Of a DNA stretch of 64,000 nucleotides, positions 34,501 through 45,100 are shown one piece after another (the first letter of the stretch is position 1; each line of letters begins with the position of its first letter). Made by a program: the position numbers and the translations under genes. The stretch covers positions 337,653 through 401,652 of the forward strand of contig JAPTMU010000109.1 of the NCBI GenBank assembly GCA_028583405.1, read 5' to 3'. Under the pieces are notes generated by a model that saw nothing but the letters and a program-made list of their open reading frames with translations, made no database searches and was not told where the DNA came from. The DNA is from Pogonophryne albipinna. Its lineage: Eukaryota; Chordata; Actinopteri; Perciformes; Artedidraconidae.

Positions 34501-37293
34501 GATAGTGTGATGGATAGTGTGATGGATAGTGTGATAGATAGATAGTGTGATGGATAGTGTGATGGATAGTGTGATAGATAGTGTGATAGATAATGTGATA
34601 GATAGTGTGATAGATAGTGTGATAGATAGTGTGATGGATAGTGTGATAGATAGTGTGATAGATAGTGTGATAGATAGTGTGATAGTGTGATAGATAGTGT
34701 GATAGATAATGTGATAGATAATGTGATAGATAGTGTGATAGATAGTGTGATGGATAGTGTGATGGATAGTGTGATGGATAGTGTGATGGATAGTGTGATA
34801 GTGTGATGGATAGTGTGATAGATAGTGTGATAGATAGTGTGATGGATAGTGTGATAGATAGTGTGATAGTGTGATGGATAGTGTGATGGATAGTGTGATA
34901 GATAGTGTGATAGATAGTGTGATAGATAGTGTGATAGATAATGTGATAGATAGTGTGATAGATAGTGTGATGGATAGTGTGATAGATAGTGTGATAGTGT
35001 GATGGATAGTGTGATAGATAGTGTGATGGATAGTGTGATGGATAGTGTGATAGATAGTGTGATAGATAGTGTGATGGATAGTGTGATAGATAATGTGATA
35101 GATAGTGTGATGGATAGTGTGATAGTGTGATGGATAGTGTGATGGATAGTGTGATAGATAGTGTGATAGAGTGATGGATAGTGTGATAGATAGTGTGATA
35201 GATAGTGTGATAGATAGTGTGATAGTGTGATAGTGTGATGGATAGTGTGATGGATAGTGTGATGGATAGTGTGATAGATAGTGTGATAGATAATGTGATA
35301 GATAGTGTGATAGATAAGTGTGATGGATAGTGTGATGGATAGTGTGATAGATAATGTGATAGATAGTGTGATAGATAGTGTGATAGATAGTGTGATAGTG
35401 TGATGGATAGTGTGATAGATAGTGTGATAGATAGTGTGATGGATAGTGTGATAGATAATGTGATAGATAGTGTGATAGATAGTGTGATAGATAGTGTGAT
35501 AGATAATGTGATAGATAGTGTGATAGATAGTGTGATGGATAGTGTGATAGATAGTGTGATAGATAGTGTGATGGATAGTGTGATAGATAGATAGTGTGAT
35601 AGATAGTGTGATGGATAGTGTGATGGATAGTGTGATGGATAGATAGTGTGATGGATAGTGTGATAGATAGATAGTGTGATGGATAGTGTGATGGATAGTG
35701 TGATGGATAGTGTGATGGATAGATAGTGTGATAGATAGTGTGATAGATAGATAGTGTGATAGATAGTGTGATGGATAGTGTGATGGATAGTGTGATGGAT
35801 AGTGTGATAGATAGATAGTGTGATAGATAGTGTGATGGATAGTGTGATGGATAGTGTGATGGATAGTGTGATGGATAGATAGTGTGATAGATAGTGTGAT
35901 AGATAGATAGTGTGATGGATAGTGTGATAGATAGTGTGATAGATAGTGTGATGGATAGTGTGATGGATAGTGTGATGGATAGATAGTGTGATGGATAGAT
36001 AGTGTGATAGATAGTGTGATAGATAGATAGTGTGATAGATAGTGTGATGGATAGTGTGATGGATAGTGTGATGGATAGTGTGATAGATAGATAGTGTGAT
36101 GGATAGTGTGATGGATAGTGTGATAGATAGTGTGATAGATAATGTGATAGATAGTGTGATAGATAGTGTGATGGATAGTGTGATAGATAGTGTGATAGAT
36201 AGTGTGATAGATAGTGTGATAGTGTGATGGATAGTGTGATGGATAGTGTGATAGTGTGATAGTGTGATGGATAGTGTGATAGATAGTGTGATGGATAGTG
36301 TGATGGATAGTGTGACAGTGTGATAGATAGATAGTGTGATAGATAGTGTGATGGATAGTGTGATGGAGAGTGTGATGGATAGTGTGATGGATAGTGTGAT
36401 GGATAGTGTGATAGATAGATAGTGTGATTGATAGTGTGATGGATAGTGTGATGGATAGTGTGATGGATAGTGTGATAGATAGTGTGATAGATAGTGTGAT
36501 GGATAGTGTGATAGATAATGTGATAGATAGTGTGATGGATAGTGTGATAGATAGTGTGATAGATAGTGTGATGGATAGTGTGATAGATAGTGTGATAGAT
36601 AGTGTGATGGATAGTGTGATAGATAGTGTGATAGATAGTGTGATAGATAGATAGTGTGATTGATAGTGTGATGGATAGTGTGATGGATAGTGTGATGGAT
36701 AGTGTGATAGATAGATAGTGTGATAGATAGTGTGATAGATAGTGTGATAGATAGTGTGATGGATAGTGTGATGGATAGATAGTGTGATAGATAGATAGTG
36801 TGTTAGATAGTGTGATAGATAGCGTGATAGATAGCGTGATTGATAGTGTGATAGATAGTGTGATAGATAGTGTGATAGATAGTGTGATTGATAGTGTGAT
36901 AGATAGTGTGATAGATAGTGTGCACACTGACCGTCAGCAGCGCCTCGGAGCGTCTCAGAGCCTCCTCTCTCTCTCTGAACTGGAACTGAAGAACAGAGAC
37001 AGCCTGCCGCTGCCTCTCCAGCTCCTGAACACAACACGGAGATAAACAACAACAACAACAACAACAACTGCTCATCCTCTCCTCCCACAGCTCCTCCTCA
37101 TTAACAACAACAATAACAACACCTTGTTGTTGTCCTGTCTCCTCCTCTTCTCCTCCCACAGCTCCTCCTCCATGTCGCTCAGCTCCTCCTTCAGATTCTC
37201 CACCTGGAACATCATGGAGGTTTTCTGGTTGTGGAGCTGAGCGTTGGAGACCATGGCCTTCCTGTAGCGCTCCTCCACCTCCTGCAGGGAGTC
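20127..37293 (-). CDS. lrrfip1: lrrfip1, 3' part (coiled-coil LRR Flightless-interacting protein 1)
   Basis: Exons on the minus strand: 37293-37123, 37024-36932, 29247-29155, 25958-25866, 25770-25641, then either 25408-23460, or 21921-21872, 21727-21634, 21516-21437, 21361-21257 and 20237-20127. All junctions keep phase. The product is a long coiled coil. Diagnostic blocks are [55 protein letters not shown] and [12 protein letters not shown], which fit LRRFIP1 better than LRRFIP2. In mammals LRRFIP1 binds Flightless-1 and double-stranded nucleic acids, signals to beta-catenin, and one form represses transcription. The N-terminal exons are missing, in or beyond the assembly gap. The introns are filled by a LINE, MITEs and several minisatellites. 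Confidence 0.93.
20388..21224. repeat. 17-bp minisatellite, unit CCCGATCTGCATCCCAA
   Basis: About 48 imperfect copies fill the last lrrfip1 intron. Block duplication is visible: 20440-20600 closely resembles 20790-20950. The last unit, 21204-21224, is inverted (CAGATCGGGTTGGGATGCAG). Stop-free frames across the array are artefacts. Confidence 0.96.
21257..21361 (-). CDS. lrrfip1: lrrfip1 short-form exon ([11 protein letters not shown] block)
   Basis: The exon has 35 codons, acceptor CTGTCAG and donor GAG|GTCTTT. It encodes [20 protein letters not shown] then [15 protein letters not shown]. Conservation with LRRFIP1 is very strong. The 17-bp minisatellite starts about 30 bp past the donor. 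Confidence 0.95.
21437..21516 (-). CDS. lrrfip1: lrrfip1 short-form exon ([13 protein letters not shown] block)
   Basis: The exon is 80 nt, acceptor TTCCTCAG and donor AAT|GTACTT. It encodes [20 protein letters not shown] then VTTLEQN. This is the most diagnostic block of the family. Confidence 0.95.
21566..21620. repeat. (GAA)n microsatellite in an lrrfip1 intron
   Basis: An uninterrupted run of AGAAGA triplets (CTT in the gene sense) lies 13 bp past a donor. Confidence 0.97.
21634..21727 (-). CDS. lrrfip1: lrrfip1 short-form exon
   Basis: The exon is 94 nt, acceptor GTGTTCAG and donor A|GTGAGAAC. It encodes [20 protein letters not shown] then [11 protein letters not shown]. NGxDxxxxDLQ precedes RDANRQ in the family. 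Confidence 0.92.
21872..21921 (-). CDS. lrrfip1: lrrfip1 exon starting the short C-terminal form
   Basis: The exon is 50 nt, acceptor GTTTCAG and donor CAG|GTGATG. It encodes [17 protein letters not shown], with the Glu codon split across the junction. It corresponds to the RLKKL..ER block of the family. Confidence 0.9.
21996..22699. mobile_element. MITE with TTTAAAG ends in an lrrfip1 intron
   Basis: The left end TTTAAAGTGGACCATCGTGC and the right end GCATGATAGGTCCCCTTTAA are inverted repeats with a few mismatches. The element is about 0.7 kb and has no recognisable protein. It sits between the two alternative lrrfip1 ends. The GGGGACACACCGG-type short repeat near 22600 is internal. Confidence 0.75.
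22977..22982 (-). other. lrrfip1: Candidate polyadenylation signal, lrrfip1 long form
   Basis: TTTATT on the plus strand gives AATAAA about 480 bp downstream of the TAG at 23460. The stretch 22700-23459 has no other feature and would be mainly 3' UTR of the long form. Confidence 0.45.
23460..25408 (-). CDS. lrrfip1: lrrfip1 large alternative C-terminal exon (acidic, 649 codons)
   Basis: The acceptor TGTTTCAG at 25409 opens a frame in the phase left by exon 25770-25641 and runs 649 codons to TAG at 23460. The upstream ATG at 25469 lies in the intron and is not the start. The product is very acidic and Ser-rich. A better-ordered part around [20 protein letters not shown] and [20 protein letters not shown] is likely helical. 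Near the end comes a run of EDQ/ENQ/EHQ triplets coded by a 9-bp repeat (23517-23712). Mammalian LRRFIP1 also has a short coiled-coil end and a long end encoded by one big exon. Here homology is inferred from position and phase, since I cannot align the sequence. Confidence 0.85.
25641..25770 (-). CDS. lrrfip1: lrrfip1 exon before the alternative 3' ends
   Basis: The exon is 130 nt, acceptor CCCAACAG and donor G|GTAAAAAC, leaving one base. It encodes [20 protein letters not shown] then [20 protein letters not shown] and SML. EHG at the start matches the family junction. The donor phase fits both downstream acceptors, at 25408 and at 21921. Confidence 0.92.
25866..25958 (-). CDS. lrrfip1: lrrfip1 93-nt coiled-coil exon
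   Basis: The exon has 31 codons in phase 0, acceptor CTCTCAG (after a CCT tract) and donor AAG|GTGATG. It encodes [20 protein letters not shown] then [11 protein letters not shown]. It is the third exon of exactly 93 nt in a row, which suggests exon duplication or constraint on the heptad register. Confidence 0.92.
25960..26049. repeat. (GGA)n tract forming the polypyrimidine tract of an lrrfip1 acceptor
   Basis: GAGGAGGAAGAGGAGG repeats on the plus strand read as about 90 bp of CCT/CTT on the minus strand, directly before the acceptor at 25959. Confidence 0.93.
26190..27135 (+). pseudogene. Truncated LINE: reverse transcriptase C-terminal region and 3' tail
   Basis: Two frames joined by a shift near 26515 read [27 protein letters not shown] and [17 protein letters not shown], then [37 protein letters not shown] and APLSWNSLQ. 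This is the thumb and C-terminal part of a fish non-LTR reverse transcriptase, most like the L2/CR1/Rex1 group. The catalytic palm is missing, so it is 5' truncated, and the shift makes it dead. The 3' tail has GAAAAAGAGATCAATGATCT and ends in AATAAAGG. It lies opposite to lrrfip1, inside an intron. Confidence 0.88.
27136..27716. other. Intronic stretch with no recognised feature
   Basis: AT-rich sequence of lrrfip1 intron without exon signals that fit the gene's phase. It may be part of a decayed transposon. Confidence 0.4.
27717..28440. repeat. 37-bp minisatellite in an lrrfip1 intron
   Basis: About 20 copies of a unit made of ATACACACACTCAGTAGGAC followed by ATCACTCAACCCGCGAA. The copies are very uniform; variants cluster at the right end (GCACACAC, CTCCGTAGG, CCCACG). 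An inverted partial copy, GTATTTCGCGGGTTG, follows the (TG)n tract near 28531. Confidence 0.97.
28497..28533. repeat. (TG)n microsatellite
   Basis: A short pure TG run between the 37-bp array and its inverted partial copy. The rest of 28441-28690 holds no gene. Confidence 0.95.
28692..29066. repeat. 48-bp minisatellite whose every unit is a hairpin
   Basis: There are seven to eight copies. Each unit has arms TTCAGCTCGAGCC and GGCTCGAGCTGAA around the loop CCGGTTCAAG, then GTCCCGTCGTCC. The arms are perfect 13-bp inverted repeats. The 136-codon plus-strand frame across it is a consequence of 48 being divisible by three. Confidence 0.95.
29155..29247 (-). CDS. lrrfip1: lrrfip1 93-nt coiled-coil exon
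   Basis: The exon has 31 codons in phase 0, acceptor CCTCTCAG (preceded by a long CCT tract) and donor GTACGC. It encodes [20 protein letters not shown] then [11 protein letters not shown], in place of the family's WKDKKI. Confidence 0.9.
29258..29320. repeat. (GGA)n tract beside an lrrfip1 acceptor
   Basis: About 60 bp of GGA (CCT in the gene sense) lies just upstream of the acceptor at 29248 and serves as its pyrimidine tract. Confidence 0.95.
29430..36920. repeat. 7.5-kb 12-bp array, unit TGTGATAGATAG
   Basis: Over 600 copies of TGTGATRGATAR, with 8-bp shortened (TGTGATAG) and extended GATAGATA units, fill one lrrfip1 intron. Repeated blocks are visible: the pattern beginning at 32415 recurs at 35400 with one extra unit, so a block of about 3 kb was duplicated. 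The 2500-codon minus-strand frames ([19 protein letters not shown]) arise because the unit is 12 bp and stop-free. They are not genes. Confidence 0.97.
36932..37024 (-). CDS. lrrfip1: lrrfip1 93-nt coiled-coil exon
   Basis: The exon has 31 codons in phase 0, acceptor GTGTTCAG and donor GTCAGTG. It encodes [20 protein letters not shown] then [11 protein letters not shown]. Its donor opens almost directly into the 7.5-kb 12-bp array. Confidence 0.92.
37123..37293 (-). CDS. lrrfip1: lrrfip1 coiled-coil exon beside the duplicated acceptor array
   Basis: The exon has 57 codons, acceptor TTGTGTAG and donor AAG|GTGTTG. It encodes [20 protein letters not shown], then a Gln/Glu-rich heptad region ending RRRQDNNK. 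The AMVSNAQL block is a family landmark. The first 32 bases with their acceptor are copied about ten times upstream (37294-37932). Confidence 0.93.
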
Positions 37294-37932
37294 CTACACA
37301 ACAACAACAACAACAACATTATGATGACTGTAGCGCTCCTCCACCTCCTGCAGGGAGTCCTACACAACAACAACAACAACAACATTATGATGACTGTAGC
37401 GCTCCTCCACCTCCTGCAGGGAGTCCTACACAACAACAACAACATTATGATGACTGTAGCGCTCCTCCACCTCCTGCAGGGAGTCCTACACAACAACACA
37501 ACAACAACATTATGATGACTGTAGCGCTCCTCCACCTCCTGCAGGGAGTCCTACACAACAACAACAACAACATTATGATGACTGTAGCGCTCCTCCACCT
37601 CCTGCAGGGAGTCCTACGCAACAACAACAACAACAACATTATGATGACTGTAGCGCTCCTCCACCTCCTGCAGGGAGTCCTACACAACAACAACAACAAC
37701 AACATTATGATGACTGTAGCGCTCCTCCACCTCCTGCAGGGAGTCCTACACAACAACAACAACAACAACAACATTATGATGACTGTAGCGCTCCTCCACC
37801 TCCTGCAGGGAGTCCTACACAACAACAACAACAACATTATGATGACTGTAGCGCTCCTCCACCTCCTGCAGGGAGTCCTACACCAACAACAACAACAACA
37901 TTATGATGACTGTAGCGCTCCTCCACCTCCTG
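37294..37932. repeat. Array of about ten copies of an lrrfip1 acceptor plus exon start
   Basis: Units of about 65 bp contain, in the gene sense, (GTT)n, the acceptor TTGTGTAG, the first 32 exon bases (GACTCCCTGCAGGAGGTGGA onwards to GCTACAG) and TCATCATAATGTT. Only the copy at 37293 continues into the full exon. The array runs into the N gap, so its true length is unknown. Confidence 0.95.
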
Positions 37933-38932
37933 NNNNNNNNNNNNNNNNNNNNNNNNNNNNNNNNNNNNNNNNNNNNNNNNNNNNNNNNNNNNNNNNNNNN
38001 NNNNNNNNNNNNNNNNNNNNNNNNNNNNNNNNNNNNNNNNNNNNNNNNNNNNNNNNNNNNNNNNNNNNNNNNNNNNNNNNNNNNNNNNNNNNNNNNNNNN
38101 NNNNNNNNNNNNNNNNNNNNNNNNNNNNNNNNNNNNNNNNNNNNNNNNNNNNNNNNNNNNNNNNNNNNNNNNNNNNNNNNNNNNNNNNNNNNNNNNNNNN
38201 NNNNNNNNNNNNNNNNNNNNNNNNNNNNNNNNNNNNNNNNNNNNNNNNNNNNNNNNNNNNNNNNNNNNNNNNNNNNNNNNNNNNNNNNNNNNNNNNNNNN
38301 NNNNNNNNNNNNNNNNNNNNNNNNNNNNNNNNNNNNNNNNNNNNNNNNNNNNNNNNNNNNNNNNNNNNNNNNNNNNNNNNNNNNNNNNNNNNNNNNNNNN
38401 NNNNNNNNNNNNNNNNNNNNNNNNNNNNNNNNNNNNNNNNNNNNNNNNNNNNNNNNNNNNNNNNNNNNNNNNNNNNNNNNNNNNNNNNNNNNNNNNNNNN
38501 NNNNNNNNNNNNNNNNNNNNNNNNNNNNNNNNNNNNNNNNNNNNNNNNNNNNNNNNNNNNNNNNNNNNNNNNNNNNNNNNNNNNNNNNNNNNNNNNNNNN
38601 NNNNNNNNNNNNNNNNNNNNNNNNNNNNNNNNNNNNNNNNNNNNNNNNNNNNNNNNNNNNNNNNNNNNNNNNNNNNNNNNNNNNNNNNNNNNNNNNNNNN
38701 NNNNNNNNNNNNNNNNNNNNNNNNNNNNNNNNNNNNNNNNNNNNNNNNNNNNNNNNNNNNNNNNNNNNNNNNNNNNNNNNNNNNNNNNNNNNNNNNNNNN
38801 NNNNNNNNNNNNNNNNNNNNNNNNNNNNNNNNNNNNNNNNNNNNNNNNNNNNNNNNNNNNNNNNNNNNNNNNNNNNNNNNNNNNNNNNNNNNNNNNNNNN
38901 NNNNNNNNNNNNNNNNNNNNNNNNNNNNNNNN
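37933..38932. other. Assembly gap of exactly 1000 N
   Basis: The round number suggests a placeholder, not a measured gap. It begins inside the acceptor-bearing array. The missing 5' exons of lrrfip1 should lie here or beyond. Confidence 0.99.
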
Positions 38933-39051
38933 AACATATAATGATTTATAACTTTTTATTGATATGAAACATTCTCTGATTCCTTTCATTATTTAGATAA
39001 AAGAGTGACGGCCCCTCGCTCTCAGGTGAGGAGGAAGAAGAGGAAGTGACA

Positions 39052-39135
39052 TCACTTCCTGTCCTCGGCAGCGAGCAGCACGGCGGCGGCGCTTTCTGTA
39101 GCTTCCGTTAGCATCGCCGCGGCGCGCCTCTCCGT
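39052..39135 (-). CDS. ftcd: ftcd last exon
   Basis: The exon has 27 codons plus TGA, acceptor TTTCCAG. It encodes [20 protein letters not shown] then LAAEDRK, the C-terminal helix of the cyclodeaminase domain. Conservation is modest, as in other species. The preceding intron is 12.7 kb of 28-bp repeat. Confidence 0.88.
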   Translation of the reverse strand, partial: TERRAAAMLTEATESAAAVLLAAEDRK

Positions 39136-42100
39136 CTGGAAACAGTTTCAATCAACTTTATTCAAACAGGTCTATTGAATGACCTGAATTCAAACAGGTC
39201 TATTGAATGACCTGAATTCAAACAGGTCTATTGAATGACCTGAATTCAGACAGGTCTATTGAATGACCTGAATTCAGACAGGTCTATTGAATGACCTGAA
39301 TTCAAACAGGTCTATTGAATGACCTGAATTCAAACAGGTCTATTGAATGACCTGAATTCAGACAGGTCTATTGAATGACCTGAATTCAGACAGGTCTATT
39401 GAATGACCTGAATTCAGACAGGTCTATTGAATGACCTGAATTCAGACAGGTCTATGGAATGACCTGAATTCAGACAGGTCTATTGAATGACCTGAATTCA
39501 GACAGGTCTATCGAATGACCTGAATTCAGACAGGTCTATCGAATTACCTGAATTCAGACAGGTCTATCGAATGACCTGAATTCAGACAGGTCTATCGAAT
39601 GACCTGAATTCAGACAGGTCTATCGAATGACCTGAATTCAGACAGGTCTATTGAATGACCTGAATTCAAACAGGTCTATCGAATGACCTGAATTCAGACA
39701 GGTCTATCGAATGACCTGAATTCAAACAGGTCTATCGAATGACCTGAATTCAGACAGGTCTATCGAATGAACTGAATTCAGACAGGTCTATTGAATGACC
39801 TGAATTCAGACAGGTCTATTGAATGACCTGAATTCAGACAGGTCTATTGAATGACCTGAATTCAGACAGGTCTATTGAATGACCTGAATTCAGACAGGTC
39901 TATCGAATGACCTGAATTCAGACAGGTCTATTGAATGACCTGAATTCAGACAGGTCTATTGAATGACCTGAATTCAGACAGGTCTATTGAATGACCTGAA
40001 TTCAGACAGGTCTATTGAATGACCTGAATTCAGACAGGTCTATCGAATGACCTGAATTCAAACAGGTCTATCGAATGACCTGAATTCAGACAGGTCTATT
40101 GAATGACCTGAATTCAAACAGGTCTATCGAATGACCTGAATTCAGACAGGTCTATCGAATGACCTGAATTCAGACAGGTCTATCGAATGAACTGAATTCA
40201 GACAGGTCTATTGAATGACCTGAATTCAGACAGGTCTATTGAATGACCTGAATTCAGACAGGTCTATCGAATGACCTGAATTCAGACAGGTCTATCGAAT
40301 GACCTGAATTCAGACAGGTCTATCGAATGACCTGAATTCAAACAGGTCTATTGAATGACCTGAATTCAAACAGGTCTATTGAATGACCTGAATTCAAACA
40401 GGTCTATTGAATGACCTGAATTCAGACAGGTCTATTGAATGACCTGAATTCAGACAGGTCTATTGAATGACCTGAATTCAAACAGGTCTATTGAATGACC
40501 TGAATTCAAACAGGTCTATTGAATGACCTGAATTCAGACAGGTCTATTGAATGACCTGAATTCAGACAGGTCTATTGAATTACCTGAATTCAGACAGGTC
40601 TATTGAATGACCTGAATTCAGACAGGTCTATGGAATGACCTGAATTCAGACAGGTCTATTGAATGACCTGAATTCAGACAGGTCTATCGAATGACCTGAA
40701 TTCAGACAGGTCTATCGAATTACCTGAATTCAGACAGGTCTATCGAATGACCTGAATTCAGACAGGTCTATCGAATGACCTGAATTCAGACAGGTCTATC
40801 GAATGACCTGAATTCAGACAGGTCTATTGAATGACCTGAATTCAAACAGGTCTATCGAATGACCTGAATTCAGACAGGTCTATCGAATGACCTGAATTCA
40901 AACAGGTCTATCGAATGACCTGAATTCAGACAGGTCTATCGAATGAACTGAATTCAGACAGGTCTATTGAATGACCTGAATTCAGACAGGTCTATTGAAT
41001 GACCTGAATTCAGACAGGTCTATTGAATGACCTGAATTCAGACAGGTCTATTGAATGACCTGAATTCAGACAGGTCTATCGAATGACCTGAATTCAGACA
41101 GGTCTATTGAATGACCTGAATTCAGACAGGTCTATTGAATGACCTGAATTCAGACAGGTCTATTGAATGACCTGAATTCAGACAGGTCTATTGAATGACC
41201 TGAATTCAGACAGGTCTATCGAATGACCTGAATTCAAACAGGTCTATCGAATGACCTGAATTCAGACAGGTCTATTGAATGACCTGAATTCAAACAGGTC
41301 TATCGAATGACCTGAATTCAGACAGGTCTATCGAATGACCTGAATTCAGACAGGTCTATCGAATGAACTGAATTCAGACAGGTCTATTGAATGACCTGAA
41401 TTCAGACAGGTCTATTGAATGACCTGAATTCAGACAGGTCTATCGAATGACCTGAATTCAGACAGGTCTATCGAATGACCTGAATTCAGACAGGTCTATC
41501 GAATGACCTGAATTCAAACAGGTCTATTGAATGACCTGAATTCAGACAGGTCTATTGAATGACCTGAATTCAAACAGGTCTATTGAATGACCTGAATTCA
41601 GACAAGTCTATTGAATGACCTGAATTCAGACAGGTCTATTGAATGACCTGAATTCAGTAAAGGTCTATTGAATGACCTGAATTCAAACAGGTCTATCGAA
41701 TGACCTGAATTCAGACAGGTCTATTGAATGAACTGAATTCAGACAGGTCTATTGAATTACCTGAATTCAGACAGGTCTATTGAATGACCTGAATTCAGAC
41801 AGGTCTATTGAATGACCTGAATTCAGACAGGTCTATCGAATTACCTGAATTCAGACAGGTCTATCGAATGACCTGAATTCAGACAGGTCTATCGAATGAC
41901 CTGAATTCAGACAGGTCTATCGAATGACCTGAATTCAGACAGGTCTATCGAATGACCTGAATTCAGACAGGTCTATCGAATGACCTGAATTCAGACAGGT
42001 CTATCGAATGACCTGAATTCAAACAGGTCTATCGAATGACCTGAATTCAGACAGGTCTATCGAATGACCTGAATTCAAACAGGTCTATCGAATGACCTGA

Positions 42101-45100
42101 ATTCAGACAGGTCTATCGAATGACCTGAATTCAGACAGGTCTATCGAATGACCTGAATTCAGACAGGTCTATCGAATGACCTGAATTCAGACAGGTCTAT
42201 CGAATGACCTGAATTCAAACAGGTCTATCGAATGACCTGAATTCAGACAGGTCTATTGAATGACCTGAATTCAAACAGGTCTATTGAATGACCTGAATTC
42301 AGACAGGTCTATTGAATCACCTGAATTCAGACAGGTCTATTGAATTAACTGAATTCAGACAGGTCTATTGAATGACCTGAATTCAGACAGGTCTATTGAA
42401 TGACCTGAATTCAGACAGGTCTATCGAATGACCTGAATTCAGACAGGTCTATCGAATGACCTGAATTCAAACAGGTCTATTGAATGACCTGAATTCAGAC
42501 AGGTCTATTGAATGACCTGAATTCAAACAGGTCTATTGAATGACCTGAATTCAGACAAGTCTATTGAATGACCTGAATTCAGACAGGTCTATTGAATGAC
42601 CTGAATTCAGTAAAGGTCTATTGAATGACCTGAATTCAACAGGTCTATCGAATGACCTGAATTCAGACAGGTCTATTGAATGAACTGAATTCAGACAGGT
42701 CTATTGAATTACCTGAATTCAGACAGGTCTATTGAATGACCTGAATTCAGACAGGTCTATTGAATGACCTGAATTCAGACAGGTCTATTGAATGACCTGA
42801 ATTCAGACAGGTCTATCGAATTACCTGAATTCAGACAGGTCTATCGAATGACCTGAATTCAGACAGGTCTATCGAATGACCTGAATTCAGACAGGTCTAT
42901 CGAATGACCTGAATTCAGACAGGTCTATCGAATGACCTGAATTCAGACAGGTCTATCGAATGACCTGAATTCAGACAGGTCTATCGAATGACCTGAATTC
43001 AAACAGGTCTATCGAATGACCTGAATTCAGACAGGTCTATCGAATGACCTGAATTCAAACAGGTCTATCGAATGACCTGAATTCAGACAGGTCTATCGAA
43101 TGACCTGAATTCAGACAGGTCTATCGAATGACCTGAATTCAGACAGGTCTATCGAATGACCTGAATTCAGACAGGTCTATCGAATGACCTGAATTCAAAC
43201 AGGTCTATCGAATGACCTGAATTCAGACAGGTCTATTGAATGACCTGAATTCAAACAGGTCTATTGAATGACCTGAATTCAGACAGGTCTATTGAATCAC
43301 CTGAATTCAGACAGGTCTATTGAATTAACTGAATTCAGACAGGTCTATTGAATCACCTGAATTCAGACAGGTCTATTGAATGACCTGAATTCAGACAGGT
43401 CTATTCGAATGACCTGAATTCAGACAGGTCTATCGAATGACCTGAATTCAGACAGGTCTATCGAATGACCTGAATTCAGACAGGTCTATCGAATGACCTG
43501 AATTCAAACAGGTCTATTCGAATGACCTGAATTCAGACAGGTCTATTGAATGACCTGAATTCAAGACAGGTCTATTGAATGACTGAATTCAGGACAGGTC
43601 TATTGAATCGACCTGAATTCAGACAGGTCTATTGAATTAACTGAATTCAGACAGGTCTATTGAATCACCTGAATTCAGACAGGTCTATTGAATGACCTGA
43701 ATTCAGACAGGTCTATTGAATGACCTGAATTCAGACAGGTCTATCGAATGACCTGAATTCAGGACAGGTCTATGAATGACCTGAATTCAGACAGGTCTAT
43801 CGAATGACCTGAATTCAAACAGGTCTATTGAATGACCTGAATTCAGACAGGTCTATCGAATGACCTGAATTCAGGACAGGTCTATCGAATGACCTGAATT
43901 CAGACAGGTCTATCGAATGACCTGAATTCAGACATGGTCTATCGAATGACCTGAATTCAGACAGGTCTATTCGAATGACCTGAATTCAGACAGGTCTATC
44001 GAATGACCTGAATTTCAAACAGGTCTATTGAATGACCTGAATTCAGACAGGTCTATTGAATGACCTGAATTCAGACAGGTCTATTGAATGACCTGAATTC
44101 AGACAGTCTATGAATGACCTGAATTCAGACAGGTCTATTGAATGACCTGAATTCAGTACAGGTCTATTGAATGACCTGAATTCAGACAGGTCTATCGAAT
44201 GACCTGAATTCAGACAGGTCTATTCGAATGACCTGAATTCAGACAGGTCTATTGAATGACCTGAATTCAGACAGGTCTATTGAATGACCTGAATTCAGAC
44301 AGGTCTATTGAATGACCTGAATTCAGACAGGTCTATTGAATGACCTGAATTCAGACAGGTCTATCGAATGACCTGAATTCAGACAGGTCTATCGAATGAC
44401 CTGAATTCAGACAGGTCTATCGAATGACCTGAATTCAGACAGGTCTACGAATGACTCTGAATTCAGACAGGTCTATCGAATGACCTGAATTCAGACAGGT
44501 CTATTGAATGACCTGAATTCAGTAAAGGTCTATTGAATGACCTGAATTCAAAACAGGTCTATCGAATTGACTGAATTCAGACAGGTCTATTGAATGACCT
44601 GTAATTCAGACAGGTCCTATTGAATTACCTGAATTCAGACAGGTCCTATTGAATGACCTGAATTCAGACAGGTCTATCGAATGACCTGAATTCAGACAGG
44701 TCTATCGAATGACCTGAATTCAGACAGGTCTATCGAATGACCTGAATTCAGGACAGGTCTATCGAATGACATGAATTCAGACAGGTCTATCGAATGACCT
44801 TTAATTCAGACAGGTCTATCGAATGACCTGAATTCAAACAGGTCTATCGAATGACCTGAATTCAGACAGGTCTATCGAATGACCTGAATTCAAACAGGTC
44901 TATTGAATGACCTGAATTCAGACAGGTCTATCGAATGACCTGAATTCAGACAGGTCTATCGAATGACCTGAATTCAGACAGGTCTATTGAATGACCTGAA
45001 TTCAGACAGGTCTATTCGAATGACCTGAATTCAAACAGGTCTATTGAATGACCTGAATTCAGACAGGTCTATTCGAATGACCTGAATTCAAGACAGGTCT

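Noticed and set aside
29361..37088. Minus-strand frames of about 2500 codons ([15 protein letters not shown])
   Set aside because: Product of a 12-bp stop-free unit; the region is an lrrfip1 intron between exons in a different frame.
37512..38967. Frames running through the N gap
   Set aside because: Translated N only; no sequence support.
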